Shown here: in pieces, positions 10,305-20,782 of the stretch
Layout of the letters: each line of letters starts with the position of its first letter
Position numbering within the stretch: position 1 is the stretch's first letter
Assembly: GCA_015295945.1 (NCBI GenBank)
Contig: DVED01000071.1
Span: forward strand, 1 to 64,000
DNA length: 64,000 nt
Source: Oscillatoriales cyanobacterium M59_W2019_021
GTDB taxonomy: Bacteria; Cyanobacteriota; Cyanobacteriia; Cyanobacteriales; Geitlerinemataceae
Reading direction: 5' to 3'
Notes under the pieces: model-generated
Seen by the model: the letters and a program-made list of their open reading frames with translations, nothing else
Database searches by the model: none
What the model was told of the DNA's origin: nothing
Translations under genes and position numbers: made by a program

Positions 10305-11072
10305 TCAATCGATTAAAATTTCTTCATCGTTGATTTCTAAATCGTCCTGCCATTCGATATCGGGAATCGATTCAAACGCTTGGCGTAACGACTCTTCCCA
10401 CAATTTGCGAATTTGCGCGAGGTACGGACTGCCTAAGCGCAATTTCAGCCGATTCTGGATGGCAAAACTATCGGTTTTGTAGGCAATCAAATTAATGGGC
10501 GGTCCGACGGAAATGTTCGATTTCATGGTGGAGTCGATGGACAGTAACGCGCATTTTGCTACCGCTTCCAGAGGGGTATCGTAACTGAGGGTGCGATCGA
10601 GAATGGGTTTGCCGTACTTCGTTTCCCCAATTTGTAAAAATGGCGTTTCGGGCGTAGCTTGAATGAAATTGCCTTGAGGATAGATTAAATAAAGCTGGGG
10701 TGCTTCTCCTTGAATTTGTCCGCCTACTAATAAATTACACTGAAAATCAATGCGATCGCGCTCCAGCCAAGGACGTTCTCGATCTTGAATTTCCCGAACT
10801 TTATCCCCTAAGTAACGCGCGATGTCGTAAAAAGTGGGCGAGTTATACAGATTGGTGACATTGCCATCTTGTAAATCTCGCTTGACTTCAGCAATGATGG
10901 CTTGAGTTATCGATAAATTTCCACTGGTACAAATTAAAATCGCTCGCTTGTCCGGCAAGCAAAATTCAAACAGTTTGCGATAGGTGGAAATGTAGTCGAC
11001 TCCAGCATTTGTGCGCGAGTCCGCAGCCAGAACGATCCCGCACTGATTGACAATTCCCAGGCAATAGGTCAT
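10305..11072 (-). CDS. Anbu-type proteasome-like peptidase
   Basis: MTYCLGIVNQCGIVLAADSRTNAGVDYISTYRKLFEF: N-terminal Thr after Met, Ntn-hydrolase beta-subunit fold signature. Confidence 0.88.
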   Translation of the reverse strand: MTYCLGIVNQCGIVLAADSRTNAGVDYISTYRKLFEFCLPDKRAILICTSGNLSITQAIIAEVKRDLQDGNVTNLYNSPTFYDIARYLGDKVREIQDRERPWLERDRIDFQCNLLVGGQIQGEAPQLYLIYPQGNFIQATPETPFLQIGETKYGKPILDRTLSYDTPLEAVAKCALLSIDSTMKSNISVGPPINLIAYKTDSFAIQNRLKLRLGSPYLAQIRKLWEESLRQAFESIPDIEWQDDLEINDEEILID

Positions 11073-11222
11073 AAAAACTTAGGGTTTGGGGTTTGGGGTT
11101 TGGTCATTGGTGAGAAACAACTAACCACTAACCACTAACTATGAGGAGTAGTCGATTTCGGCACGAGCAGTGTACCATAGGGAGAACGATCGCCGATCCT
11201 CTGGTTAGTTTGAGTCGTTTCT

Positions 11223-12704
11223 ATGGAATTGTCTCCACCTCTCGCGCCTGGTTTTTTGTTGGACGATCGCTACGAAGTTCTGCGGTGTTTGGGTGGCGGT
11301 GGCTTCGGACGAACGTATTTAGCCAAAGACCGACATCGTTTCGACGAATTCTGCGTCCTCAAGGAATTTGCCCCCCAAGTTCGAGAAGAATCCGCCCTGC
11401 AAAAAGCGGCAGAACTCTTTCAACGAGAAGCGGGGGTTCTCTACCAACTCAAACACCCGCAAATTCCCGAGTTTCGGGCATTTTTGACCGTTACCGTCGG
11501 TGAGAAAAAGGCGCTGTTTTTAGTCGAACAGTATATCGATGGTGAAACGTACGCCCAATGGCTGCACCGAGGACGCCGTTTGAGCGAAGCCGAAGCCATC
11601 CCATTTCTGTCAGACTTGCTCCCCATTCTAGAATACTTGCACGATCGCGGCGTCATTCATCGCGATATTTCGCCGGATAACCTGATTTGCGATCGCGCCA
11701 CCGGAAAACCCATCCCCATCGATTTCGGCAGCGTCAAACAATGGGTGCAAAAAGCCACCCAACCGCCGGGGTCGCCGGCAACCCAAATCCACAAACCCGG
11801 TTACACGCCGCCGGAACAAATCCAAGGTCGCGCCATTCCCAGTAGCGACTTGTACGCACTCGGGGTCACGGTGCTGGTGTTATTGACCGGAAAATCGCCG
11901 TTGGATTTTTACGACGAAAACGAACAAACGTGGCATTGGCGGCAGTTCTTGCGGCTGCAACCGCCCTTAGAAGCGATAGTCGATCGCCTGTTAGCCATTC
12001 GTCCGATCGATCGGTACGCTTCGGCGAGGGAAGTGCTGGATGACTTAACTCCCCTCGCCCATGCCGCCACGCCCGCGGTTCCCGTGACAGTACCGCATCC
12101 CCTGCCAACTCCTGCCGTACCCGTTCCTTCCCCCACATCTACTGTCAAAACCGTCGTCGTTTCCCCCGCCGCACCGCCTTCCGTGACTCCACCCGTTGCC
12201 ACCGTTCAACCATCGCCGTCCCCTCCGCTTCTCCAAAGTGCTGTCTTGCCTTTTCTGCAACGGATGGGGCGATCGTTTGCTGCCTTGGTGGTGTTGCCGT
12301 TTCGCCTCTTGCATCGCGTCTGGAAAACGATGACATTCGGCATCCGGGTTGCCAATTGGGTGACGGTGTGGACGTGGCGGTTGGCTATTGTGGCGGTGGG
12401 GGTGGCAATTGCGGCAATCCTTTGGAAACCCGATTTATTAAGCGCTCTCAAACCCATTCCCCGCCAACCCGAGACGGCGGAAACCGCGACGGTGGAAGAT
12501 TGCTATACGGCGATCGAGCGATATGCCACTTCGGGATTTCCGGTTGCTTCGCTGTATGCCGAAGTTGATCGTCTCTTGTACGATCGCTTTCCCGAACTTC
12601 AAGGGCGATCGTTAACCGACAAACCCGACGACGCACCGTTTCGCGAAGCGTGGTGCGACATTGCTCAACAAGTTTTGGAGGCTGAAATCGGGCGATCGCC
12701 ATGA
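11223..12704 (+). CDS. Serine/threonine protein kinase with C-terminal TM and IMS-like domain
   Basis: YEVLRCLGGGGFGRTYLAKD P-loop, VIHRDISPDNLI catalytic loop, PIDFGSVK, GYTPPEQ; Pro-rich linker then TM. Confidence 0.93.
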   Translation: MELSPPLAPGFLLDDRYEVLRCLGGGGFGRTYLAKDRHRFDEFCVLKEFAPQVREESALQKAAELFQREAGVLYQLKHPQIPEFRAFLTVTVGEKKALFLVEQYIDGETYAQWLHRGRRLSEAEAIPFLSDLLPILEYLHDRGVIHRDISPDNLICDRATGKPIPIDFGSVKQWVQKATQPPGSPATQIHKPGYTPPEQIQGRAIPSSDLYALGVTVLVLLTGKSPLDFYDENEQTWHWRQFLRLQPPLEAIVDRLLAIRPIDRYASAREVLDDLTPLAHAATPAVPVTVPHPLPTPAVPVPSPTSTVKTVVVSPAAPPSVTPPVATVQPSPSPPLLQSAVLPFLQRMGRSFAALVVLPFRLLHRVWKTMTFGIRVANWVTVWTWRLAIVAVGVAIAAILWKPDLLSALKPIPRQPETAETATVEDCYTAIERYATSGFPVASLYAEVDRLLYDRFPELQGRSLTDKPDDAPFREAWCDIAQQVLEAEIGRSP

Positions 12705-12762
12705 TTCTCAAAGCCGAATGACAAATCGTGCGATTTCGTGACAGTTGGGTCGGATGGCGAGA

Positions 12763-13614
12763 TTAGTCTGCTGAGTGCAAGTTGCGACTTTGCTCCGCTC
12801 GGAATTGCGTTTCTTGGGAGTTCTGGGCGTACTGTTGCGCTCGATTTCGGGCGGTTTGATACCGAGAATCGTCTGGGGGAAGGGTTGCCATCAACTCCGA
12901 TGCTTTTTGCCATTTGGCGGCAATTTCCAGCCATTGCGCCGTGGTTTGGGCGGTTTGACCTTCCCGAGAGGCTTGTTCGGCTAAGGCAACGGCGGCGGCA
13001 AACGGATCGGTAACGTTCGGCGTCGGCGTGGCGACAACGGGAATCTCGGTCGGGACTGGGGTTTCGGGTATGGGGGCAAACCACTGGCGATAGGCAAATC
13101 CTCCGAGAAAAAGGAGGGCTAAACTGATGCCAATTCCTCCGAGAATGCCTTGTTTAAAATAACTGTGCCGCAGGGGAGTCGGGGCTAGAGTTGTCGTGAA
13201 GATTTCCCGAGACCGCCGATCGTTCCGGGATTGCCAAGTGCTGCGAAGTTGCCGGAGGAGGTTGGGTTGGGCGATCGCGATTTTTTGCGACCACAGAAGT
13301 TGCTTGTCGGGATCGCGGCGAATTTCCTCCAACCACAGGAGTTGCTGTTCGCGGACTAGCCGACTGTTGATGTTGACGCGGCGAATGTTCCGAGGCGCGA
13401 TCGCTTCTAGGATCTCGCGAATCCGCTGCACCAGCGTCGATTGCTCGAGTTGTTCCGCTTGGTTGGCTTCGCACAAAAGCTGCAACATTCCATCTTCAAA
13501 CACGGCGCGAATTCTCACGCCGGAATCGGCTAATCGCTCGTTAAGCACTTGAACGAGCGCGACAATGCTGCCTTGCTGGGCTTGGTGCGCGATGGTATCG
13601 ACGGGATTGACCAT
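12763..13614 (-). CDS. Conserved hypothetical membrane protein (one TM segment)
   Basis: Long ORF, TM GGIGISLALLFLGGFAY; start taken at MVNPVDTIAH. Confidence 0.7.
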   Translation of the reverse strand: MVNPVDTIAHQAQQGSIVALVQVLNERLADSGVRIRAVFEDGMLQLLCEANQAEQLEQSTLVQRIREILEAIAPRNIRRVNINSRLVREQQLLWLEEIRRDPDKQLLWSQKIAIAQPNLLRQLRSTWQSRNDRRSREIFTTTLAPTPLRHSYFKQGILGGIGISLALLFLGGFAYRQWFAPIPETPVPTEIPVVATPTPNVTDPFAAAVALAEQASREGQTAQTTAQWLEIAAKWQKASELMATLPPDDSRYQTARNRAQQYAQNSQETQFRAEQSRNLHSAD

Positions 13615-14076
13615 ATGTAATAGGAAAAAATTGATCGCCTGCATCCGCAGACCGCGTAAATTCGATCTCAGTTAACCATAGATTAATGTAAAGTATCTTA
13701 GTCGTCCTTGACGATTGTTTCCCAGAAATTTCCCAACTTTCAACCCCAAATCTCCATTTCTGTCCGATAATTAAAACCTATTTATATAGGTATATCCGTT
13801 TAAAATCTAAATATCTGCGATCGAATGTTAACGGTTTTGGGAAACATTTCTCCTACGGGTTTACAGGGTTGGCGGGGCGTGGTACGATTTTGTCAAGTTA
13901 TCGATCGTGTTTGGGTGGTTTGGTATAACTACTCGATGTCGATCGTTCCCTCAAAGTCTTACCCCACCGTTAAATTCCGCTCTACACTGGATATTCGCCA
14001 TCGCCTTCGAGACATCCATTTTTTTTACCGTTTTTAGGGTCGGGTTGACAAAAATAGAAAAATGTGCAGGTACGAC

Positions 14077-14250
14077 TCAACCCAATTGGAATTGACTGCC
14101 GTTATTGAGGTCTAACCCCACCACTCCAGTCACGATGCCGCCGAGGCGAATTGGGGTATTGCCGTTGACTTTCCGCAGTTGGTAGTCGGTGGCAGAGCCT
14201 TGCAGTTGGAGGCGATCAGTATTGCTACTGGGTAGAAAGCGCCATGTTCG
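14077..14250 (-). pseudogene. Possible 3' remnant of a protein-coding gene
   Basis: TWRFLPSSNTDRLQLQGSATDYQLRKVNGNTPIRLGGIVTGVVGLDLNNGSQFQLG* reads like a genuine C-terminus; upstream part of the ORF is not protein-like. Confidence 0.3.
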
Positions 14251-14540
14251 TCTCCTAGTCGTAGCTTGGCGGAAATCAGCCGACTTTTTCAAATTCGCGA
14301 AAGGCTTACTGGCTCGGCATTTTGCATTTTGAATTCCGCGTAGCTTTACTAAAAATCTGCTGCGATCGGCGATTGACCCCTCAAAACCCGCCCCCCAATG
14401 TACCGCATCCCAACCAGAAGCACTATACACGGCGATCGCAACCCAAATCTGCCGTACGACCGATCTCCGAGTTGCCTCGAATGCGCCAAAATAAAAGCAG
14501 ATAGCCAATTAAATTTTGGATTCACTGGGAATAACACCAT

Positions 14541-15269
14541 ATGAGTAATACCAGTAATTTTCGTCAAGCCATTCGGCAGGCGAACAGCCAGCCGTTAGTC
14601 GGCTCCAACGTCATCGCCAACGCCTTACCGTTTGTCGGCGGCGGATTGGTGCTGACGGCGATGGGAACTTACGGCGGTTTGCACGTTCTGCAAAACAACC
14701 CGGCAATCTTCATGCCTACCTTCTGGGTTGCCTTAATTGCCGAACTCGTTTTATTTTTCATCGCCCGTGGCGTCGCTGAAAAGGGCAACAACAGCACGGC
14801 ACTGCCCTTACTGGCAACTTACAGCCTACTTTCCGGTTACACTCTCACCGGGTTGGTTGCCCTCGCCCTTTCCACCCCCGGAGTCGGTATTACTGGAATT
14901 GGGGTGGCTGCCCTCGGTTGCGGCATTACCTTCGTTGCCGCCCGTCAAATCGGGTCTAACCTCTCCGACGCCGATGGCATGGCACTGACGAAGACGGTAC
15001 AGTTAGGGGTCATCGCTCTGCTGGTCGTTCTCGTCCTGCAATTTCTGTTTGCCATGTTTGGCGTCTTTACGCCAACTTGGTTGGAAATCGGCATTTCTGG
15101 CATCGGTGTATTCCTGTTTGCCGGGGTAGCGGTCGTGGATTTCTACATCCTGCCTCGCACGTATCGGGACGACCAATATCTGCCCGCCGCCCTGTCGATG
15201 TATTTGACCTACATCAACTTGTTCGTGTTCATCCTGCGATTGTTAATTGCCTTCAACAGTCGCGATTAA
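14541..15269 (+). CDS. Bax inhibitor-1 family membrane protein
   Basis: Seven hydrophobic segments, FPTFWVALIAELVLFFIARGVAEKGN, YRDDQYLPAALSMYLTYINLFVFILRLL (BI-1 C-terminal pattern). Confidence 0.85.
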   Translation: MSNTSNFRQAIRQANSQPLVGSNVIANALPFVGGGLVLTAMGTYGGLHVLQNNPAIFMPTFWVALIAELVLFFIARGVAEKGNNSTALPLLATYSLLSGYTLTGLVALALSTPGVGITGIGVAALGCGITFVAARQIGSNLSDADGMALTKTVQLGVIALLVVLVLQFLFAMFGVFTPTWLEIGISGIGVFLFAGVAVVDFYILPRTYRDDQYLPAALSMYLTYINLFVFILRLLIAFNSRD

Positions 15270-15296
15270 ATTCGGAACCTTAACACACCAATCGAG

Positions 15297-15328
15297 AAGC
15301 CCGGTTTTGCTACAAAGCCGGGTTTTTT
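15297..15328 (+). terminator. Rho-independent terminator
   Basis: AAGCCCGG-TTTTGCTACAAAG-CCGGG-TTTTTT directly after the BI-1 gene. Confidence 0.9.
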
Positions 15329-15492
15329 ATTCATACGTTAGGCTTGAAAATGGTGAGATCGATATTGCAATCGATTCTAATCGAGAAGAGCGAGAGTTAT
15401 GATAGCAGAATTCTGTCAATTGCCAAGCCTAAAATTAATAGATAGAAATAGATTGCCAAACTGTTATGCCATAGCAATGGCAGTCAATTCCA

Positions 15493-15756
15493 ATGTCAGA
15501 ATATGATGCCATGAGACAGGAAGCGAGGGCAATGTCTTGTCGAGAAAGACTGGAGTTAGATCGCAGTTTAGAAATGGGTTGGAAACTGTTTCCATGGGAG
15601 TGCAGGGCGCAATTTCGGATTGTTAGCGGTGTAGAAATTTTGTGTCTAACTTCTAGTCAAATGGAAAGTTTGTTTGCCAAGCATTCATACTTACAGGAAC
15701 ATTATCCTCAAATTGAGGCGATCGAAGACGATCCGATACCACAATTACTATGGTGA
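15493..15756 (+). CDS. Hypothetical protein
   Basis: 87 aa ORF with plausible protein composition; no family recognised. Confidence 0.5.
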   Translation: MSEYDAMRQEARAMSCRERLELDRSLEMGWKLFPWECRAQFRIVSGVEILCLTSSQMESLFAKHSYLQEHYPQIEAIEDDPIPQLLW

Positions 15757-15778
15757 ATTCATATCTATTCTCTAAACT

Positions 15779-16381
15779 TTAAATTGCTACATTCTGATAA
15801 ACGGCAACTAGTCTCACAGTTAAACCGAGACTTGAAAGCTCGATCGTGCTATCCGGTCGATCGAACTCTCGCAAAAACCAACCTCCTTCGGATTTACAAT
15901 AGTAAAGAATCTTCTTTTGATATTGGTCTACCATCAAATAGTCTTGCAATTCGGGAATCGATCGATAAAACGAAAATTTATCGCCTTGGTCGTAGTTGCG
16001 AGTAGACTCCGAAAGCACTTCAATAATCAGACAAGGATTGGTCAGTGCTTTTCCTCCTCGCTCTAAAGCCATCCATTGGGGTAGATTGGCAAGCATCAAA
16101 TCTGGATAGACATATCGCTTATACTGAGGAATCCACAGCTTAATATCCGAAGCATATAGCTTGACGCCTTCTGGCAGTTGAGGTTTTAACTCCAAAATTA
16201 GATTGATTGAAATTTCATTATGTTCGGGGGACTCTCCTGCCATTGGTATAATTTCTCCATCGTGGTATTCGCTTCTGAATTCAGCGGTTTCTTCCAATTC
16301 CAGGTATTCTTCCACGCTGTAAAGTTTGGAAATTCCTAACATTGTCTTTTCTCGTGAGTGACGATCAGTAACATCTAGCAT
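15779..16381 (-). CDS. Uma2 family (putative restriction-endonuclease-fold) protein
   Basis: YSVEEYLELEETAEFRSEYHDGEIIPMAG, PDLML, PCLIIEVLSESTRNYDQGDKFSFYRSIPELQDYLMVDQ. Confidence 0.95.
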   Translation of the reverse strand: MLDVTDRHSREKTMLGISKLYSVEEYLELEETAEFRSEYHDGEIIPMAGESPEHNEISINLILELKPQLPEGVKLYASDIKLWIPQYKRYVYPDLMLANLPQWMALERGGKALTNPCLIIEVLSESTRNYDQGDKFSFYRSIPELQDYLMVDQYQKKILYYCKSEGGWFLREFDRPDSTIELSSLGLTVRLVAVYQNVAI

Positions 16382-16549
16382 CGATCGCGCCGACGATCAA
16401 CTAATTCTACAAGCCAAACTTAGACAATTGTAACAACCCGAAAGAGTTTGTACCGAATTCGTTTAAAATTTGTATGGATTTGCCCATCCAGATCTATTGC
16501 TAACATTTGAAAGGCGATCGCCGCTGTCGGAAAAATCGGAAGAAGATTT

Positions 16550-18520
16550 ATGAAAAGCTTGTGGAACGATATCGAAGCGCAACACTATGCCGATGACTTA
16601 GCCTTGCGGGTTTATACCTCCCGCCTGTTGGGACGCGAACCTTCCCTCGTTCTCCACGGTGGCGGCAACACCTCCGTGAAAATCCGCGAGAAAAATATCG
16701 TCGGCGAAGAAGAAGATATCCTCTACGTCAAAGGTAGCGGTTGGGATCTCGCCACCATCGAAGCGGCTGGATTTTCCCCCGTTCGCATTCCCCACTTGCT
16801 GAAACTGGCGAAACTGGAAGCCCTCTCCGACCCCCAGATGGTCAACGAACTAAAAACCCAGATGACTCGCGCAAGCGCACCTTCTCCCTCCGTCGAAACC
16901 ATTCTTCACGCCACGCTGCCTTATAAATACGTCGATCACAGCCACGCCGATGCGGTCATTACGATTACCAACACCCCCGGCGGATTCGATCGCATTCGAG
17001 AGATTTACGGCAATCGTGTAGTTATTATCCCCTATGTCATGCCGGGATTCGATCTGGCTCGATTGTGCGCCCAAAAATTTGGAGCCGAAGCCACGGAAAC
17101 AACTGTGGGCATGGTGTTAATGAATCACGGCTTATTTTCCTTCGGAGAAACCGCTCGAGAGTCCTACGAACGCCACATCGAACTGGTTTCCCTCGCTGAA
17201 GATTACTTGCAAAAACACGGTGCTAGCAGTCCCCCTGCCGCCCAAGCAACAACTGCACCCGACGAAAAACCCCTGCGTCACACCCTCGCCGAATTGCGCC
17301 ACCAACTCTCCCAAACCGCCGGATTTCCCGTCATCCTGGCAACCCACCGCACCCCCAAAACCCTCGCCTACGCCAACCGCGACGATATCGGCACGATTTC
17401 CCAACAAGGACCCCTGACGCCGGATCACGTCATCCGCACCAAGCGCATCCCTATGTTAGGGCGGGATATAGCGGCGTATGCTGACGCCTACAAAGCCTAT
17501 TTCCAAGCCCATGCGACCGAGAGTTTAACGATGCTCGATCCCGCCCCCAGGGTGATTCTCGACCCAGAATTGGGGATGTGTACGGTGGGGCAAACGGCGA
17601 AACAGGCGCAAATTGTCGCGGATATTTACGATCGCACGATAAATGCGATCGAATCTGCCACAATTTTAGGCAGCTACCAAGCCCTTTCTCCCAAAGATAT
17701 TTTCGCCGTTGAATATTGGGATTTGGAACAAGCCAAGCTGCGTCAAGGGGGCAAACCTCCGGCATTTACCGGGGAAGTGGCGTTAGTTACCGGGGCAGCT
17801 TCAGGAATTGGCAAAGCGTGCGTGGAGTCGCTCTTAAAACGGGGGGCTGCCGTCATCGGTTTGGATATTAATCCTCAAATTGAAACATTACAGTCTCGTC
17901 CCGATTTTTGTGGCATTGCCTGCGATGTTACCAACGAATCGGCAATTGTTGCGGCGTTAGAACGGGGAATTCAAAAGTTCGGCGGCGTGGATTTATTAAT
18001 TCTCAATGCCGGAATTTTTCCCGCAGGTTGTCCGATTTCTAAATTGGGAAGCGACGAATGGCGCAAGGTGATGTCGATTAATCTCGATGCCAATTTAGTT
18101 TTGATGCGGGAGTGTCACCCCTTCCTAAAACTCGCACAAAAAGGCGGTCGCGTCGTCATCATCGGCTCGAAAAATGTCCCTGCACCAGGTCCCGGCGCAG
18201 CGGCTTATTCTGCCTCGAAAGCGGCATTAAACCAACTGGCGCGAGTGGCGGCGTTAGAATGGGGAAGTGATGGTATTCGCATCAATACACTACATCCTAA
18301 CGCCGTTTTCGATACCGGAGTTTGGACGGAAGAAGTTTTACAAGCTCGTGCCAAACATTACGGTTTAACGGTAGAAGAATACAAAACCAATAATGTGTTG
18401 AAAGTGAAGGTAACGAGTCAGTCGGTGGCGGAGTTAGCAGCAGAAATGTGCGGCGATTTATTCGCGAATACGACGGCAGCGCAAATTCCAGTAGATGGAG
18501 GGAACGATCGAGTTATTTAG
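16550..18520 (+). CDS. Bifunctional class II aldolase / short-chain dehydrogenase (RhaD-like)
   Basis: N-terminal LHGGGNTSVK, DHSHADAVI; C-terminal VALVTGAASGIGKACVE, YSASKAALNQLARVAALEW. Confidence 0.95.
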   Translation: MKSLWNDIEAQHYADDLALRVYTSRLLGREPSLVLHGGGNTSVKIREKNIVGEEEDILYVKGSGWDLATIEAAGFSPVRIPHLLKLAKLEALSDPQMVNELKTQMTRASAPSPSVETILHATLPYKYVDHSHADAVITITNTPGGFDRIREIYGNRVVIIPYVMPGFDLARLCAQKFGAEATETTVGMVLMNHGLFSFGETARESYERHIELVSLAEDYLQKHGASSPPAAQATTAPDEKPLRHTLAELRHQLSQTAGFPVILATHRTPKTLAYANRDDIGTISQQGPLTPDHVIRTKRIPMLGRDIAAYADAYKAYFQAHATESLTMLDPAPRVILDPELGMCTVGQTAKQAQIVADIYDRTINAIESATILGSYQALSPKDIFAVEYWDLEQAKLRQGGKPPAFTGEVALVTGAASGIGKACVESLLKRGAAVIGLDINPQIETLQSRPDFCGIACDVTNESAIVAALERGIQKFGGVDLLILNAGIFPAGCPISKLGSDEWRKVMSINLDANLVLMRECHPFLKLAQKGGRVVIIGSKNVPAPGPGAAAYSASKAALNQLARVAALEWGSDGIRINTLHPNAVFDTGVWTEEVLQARAKHYGLTVEEYKTNNVLKVKVTSQSVAELAAEMCGDLFANTTAAQIPVDGGNDRVI

Positions 18521-18665
18521 GTAATTGGTAATTGGGGTTTATAGTATAGTAGGGTGGGCAGCATTAGCGATTTAAGAATTGTGTAAATCTATGTCGTGTA
18601 GCTGCCCACTATTTAGTCTGATCGATCTACAATAATTCTTGTAGTCGCACATTCAATTTAAGATA

Positions 18666-18887
18666 ATGCAATCTAATCCAAACTCGAGAACTGGAAGAAT
18701 TGGTATAGCTGGCACACAACTTATTTTTGAAAGACTAGGTTGTATTTTTCGCGAGTAACCGACAGAAGATTATGGAATTGATGCCCATGTTGAATTTATT
18801 GAAAATGGTAAAGCAACTGGAAAGTTAATTGCCTTGCAAATTAAATCAGGAGATAGCTGGTTTAAAGAAAAAAAGGAGACAATATAA
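18666..18887 (+). pseudogene. DUF4365-like gene remnant with in-frame stop
   Basis: MQSNPNSRTGRIGIAGTQLIFERLGCIFRE*PTEDYGIDAHVEFIENGKATGKLIALQIKSGDSWFKEKKETI*; TAA at 18756-18758 interrupts an otherwise continuous domain. Confidence 0.75.
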
Positions 18888-18951
18888 AAAAAATGAATTT
18901 GAGTTGTAGAAAATTAATTAGTTCATTAGAATAGGTTCAAAAGTGAGGATA

Positions 18952-19135
18952 ATGACGATCGCGAAAACCCAAAAACTCAATACCACGATCGAAGACTATC
19001 TCGAATTTGAGGTCAACTCGGACGAACGGCATGAATATATCATCTGAATATAATGGTTTAGCTTCTAGCCTGGTGTTGGCATCCATTTCCGTTGAGATTT
19101 GTTTAGCCGATCTTTACGAAAGTATTGAGTTTTAG
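18952..19135 (+). pseudogene. Uma2 family pseudogene with large internal deletion
   Basis: N-term MTIAKTQKLNTTIEDYLEFEVNSDERHEYII* and C-term LVLASISVEICLADLYESIEF* remain; the ~130 aa core is missing. Confidence 0.75.
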
Positions 19136-19237
19136 AGACTCTGAGAATGGAAAATCGAAATTCTTCAGTTTTCTCGGATCGTTCGCGACATCTCTAGAAA
19201 ATTGAAATAACCTATAGCCAATCCCCAACGATCGATC

Positions 19238-19915
19238 GTGTTTAGACTTCTTGTTTTCCTAACCATTTTCGGACTGAGTTGGATAAATATTCCCAGTTCG
19301 ATCGCCCAATCCCCAGAACCCGCCTCGCCAGATACGGGAACTCCCGAGGGTCAGCAAGGGGTGGGAGGCACTCGTCCCGAAACCCGTTGTCCGGATGCGG
19401 AGGGCAAACCCTTAACAGTACTGGTTCAGGGTCGCGGACAAGATATCACTCGCGAGGAAAATCCCGTTATTTGGGTGTACGTTCCCTATGCTGCGGGAAA
19501 GATCGGTTATCTCGAATTTTCGTTGCACGATCGCCCCGTAACGCAAACCTTCTACCGCACGGCGATCGAAGTTGCCGACAGTCCCGGACTGGTGAAAATT
19601 CCCATTCCGTATTCCTTGACGCCAAATACAACCTATCGCTGGTACGTTAAACTGTACTGCCAATCCCATCAACCGGGAGACAATACCAAATACTATTACC
19701 TGCAAAATTGGATGCAGTACCGACCCGATGCCCCCACGGAAACGAGTTGGTACGATCGCATTGCCCAAATGGGCGATCGATATTTCGCCGATCCCGACAA
19801 CCCCCAACTCCAAGCAGAGTGGCAGGATTTGTTAGCGTCGATCGGTTTACCGGAATGGATCTCGCAAGTTCCCCTTGCCCATCCTCGATTCGTTCCACCC
19901 GACGAAAGCAAGTGA
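19238..19915 (+). CDS. DUF928 domain-containing secreted protein
   Basis: Signal peptide, GTRPETRCPDAEGKPLTVLV, WVYVPYAAGKIGYLEFSLHD, TTYRWYVKLYCQ. Confidence 0.88.
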   Translation: MFRLLVFLTIFGLSWINIPSSIAQSPEPASPDTGTPEGQQGVGGTRPETRCPDAEGKPLTVLVQGRGQDITREENPVIWVYVPYAAGKIGYLEFSLHDRPVTQTFYRTAIEVADSPGLVKIPIPYSLTPNTTYRWYVKLYCQSHQPGDNTKYYYLQNWMQYRPDAPTETSWYDRIAQMGDRYFADPDNPQLQAEWQDLLASIGLPEWISQVPLAHPRFVPPDESK

Positions 19916-20028
19916 ATCCTGCTGTGACCAATATCACAACGAGATTTGCGTCAAGTCACTGTTACATTAATTTACATTACGTTATATTTGTTAACAACAA
20001 AGCAAAACACACACACGGAAAACGCACG

Positions 20029-20208
20029 ATGTATACCACAGTTAACGAAGACGGCATCCTCAACAACTACGCCACCGAACCCCAAATGTACTACGCCGAG
20101 TATCCCTCACCCGAACAACAACGTCGCTACGCTCAACTCGGCGGACTAGCTGCTCTGTTAGTTAGTGCCGTGATTTTGACAGCAGTCTCTGTTAGTTCTA
20201 TTGTCTAA
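20029..20208 (+). CDS. psb34: Photosystem II assembly protein Psb34 (ssl1498-like)
   Basis: MYTTVNEDGILNNYATEPQMYYAEYPSPEQQRRYAQLGGLAALLVSAVILTAVSVSSIV; start re-assigned to ATG 20029 within the longer ORF 19708-20208. Confidence 0.85.
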   Translation: MYTTVNEDGILNNYATEPQMYYAEYPSPEQQRRYAQLGGLAALLVSAVILTAVSVSSIV

Positions 20209-20260
20209 AGATTTAATCGAACACCAAGATCCTGTTACGAAGTCTTTTCCTCTATCGTTT

Positions 20261-20288
20261 CGCCTCGGTTACCGCCGAGGCGTTTTTT
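20261..20288 (+). terminator. Rho-independent terminator
   Basis: CGCCTCGG-TTACCG-CCGAGGCG-TTTTTTT downstream of psb34. Confidence 0.92.
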
Positions 20289-20326
20289 TGTCAGTTGGGT
20301 CATGAGTCATCTGTTTTCTTGTGAAT

Positions 20327-20782
20327 TTAGCTATCAGACGATCGATCGCCCGGACGGAAAAATTGTTGTAAAATTTCTCCAGGAGATCGATCCCAAGTAT
20401 CGATATGTTCGTAAATCGTTCCCTCAGAATCGAGTTTGTAGGTCGAATAGCCGTTAAAGAAAATCTTAGCTTTCCAAGGAACTCGTAAAGTCCCCCGTAC
20501 CGTCCAGTTTGCCAGAATGGTATCCTCTGCCGATCGATCGACCGAGTGTAAATCGAAGAAGATTTCCGTAAAAAAGAGCCGAGCGTGAAAGCGCAGCGTC
20601 CAGAAAATAATTCGATAGTTCAATTTGCCCTTAAACCGATTGACGGGATCTTTAAATTCGATATTGCGAGTGTAGATCTCGTAAGAAATATCGCGATCGA
20701 ACAGGGTTGGCAAATCGTGCTTCAGTGTTTCGATAGCAGCATCAACGGTCGAGTCTAAAGTTGCGGACATAACAGTTGCCAA
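20327..20782 (-). CDS. DUF2358 domain-containing protein
   Basis: LKHDLPTLFDRDISYEIYTRNIEFKDPVNRFKGKLNYRIIFWTLRFHARLFF...GEILQQFF. Confidence 0.85.
   Translation of the reverse strand: MATVMSATLDSTVDAAIETLKHDLPTLFDRDISYEIYTRNIEFKDPVNRFKGKLNYRIIFWTLRFHARLFFTEIFFDLHSVDRSAEDTILANWTVRGTLRVPWKAKIFFNGYSTYKLDSEGTIYEHIDTWDRSPGEILQQFFRPGDRSSDS

Noticed and set aside
12665-13084. 139-aa minus ORF overlapping the 12763-13614 gene
   Set aside because: Alternative frame of the longer, more protein-like ORF.
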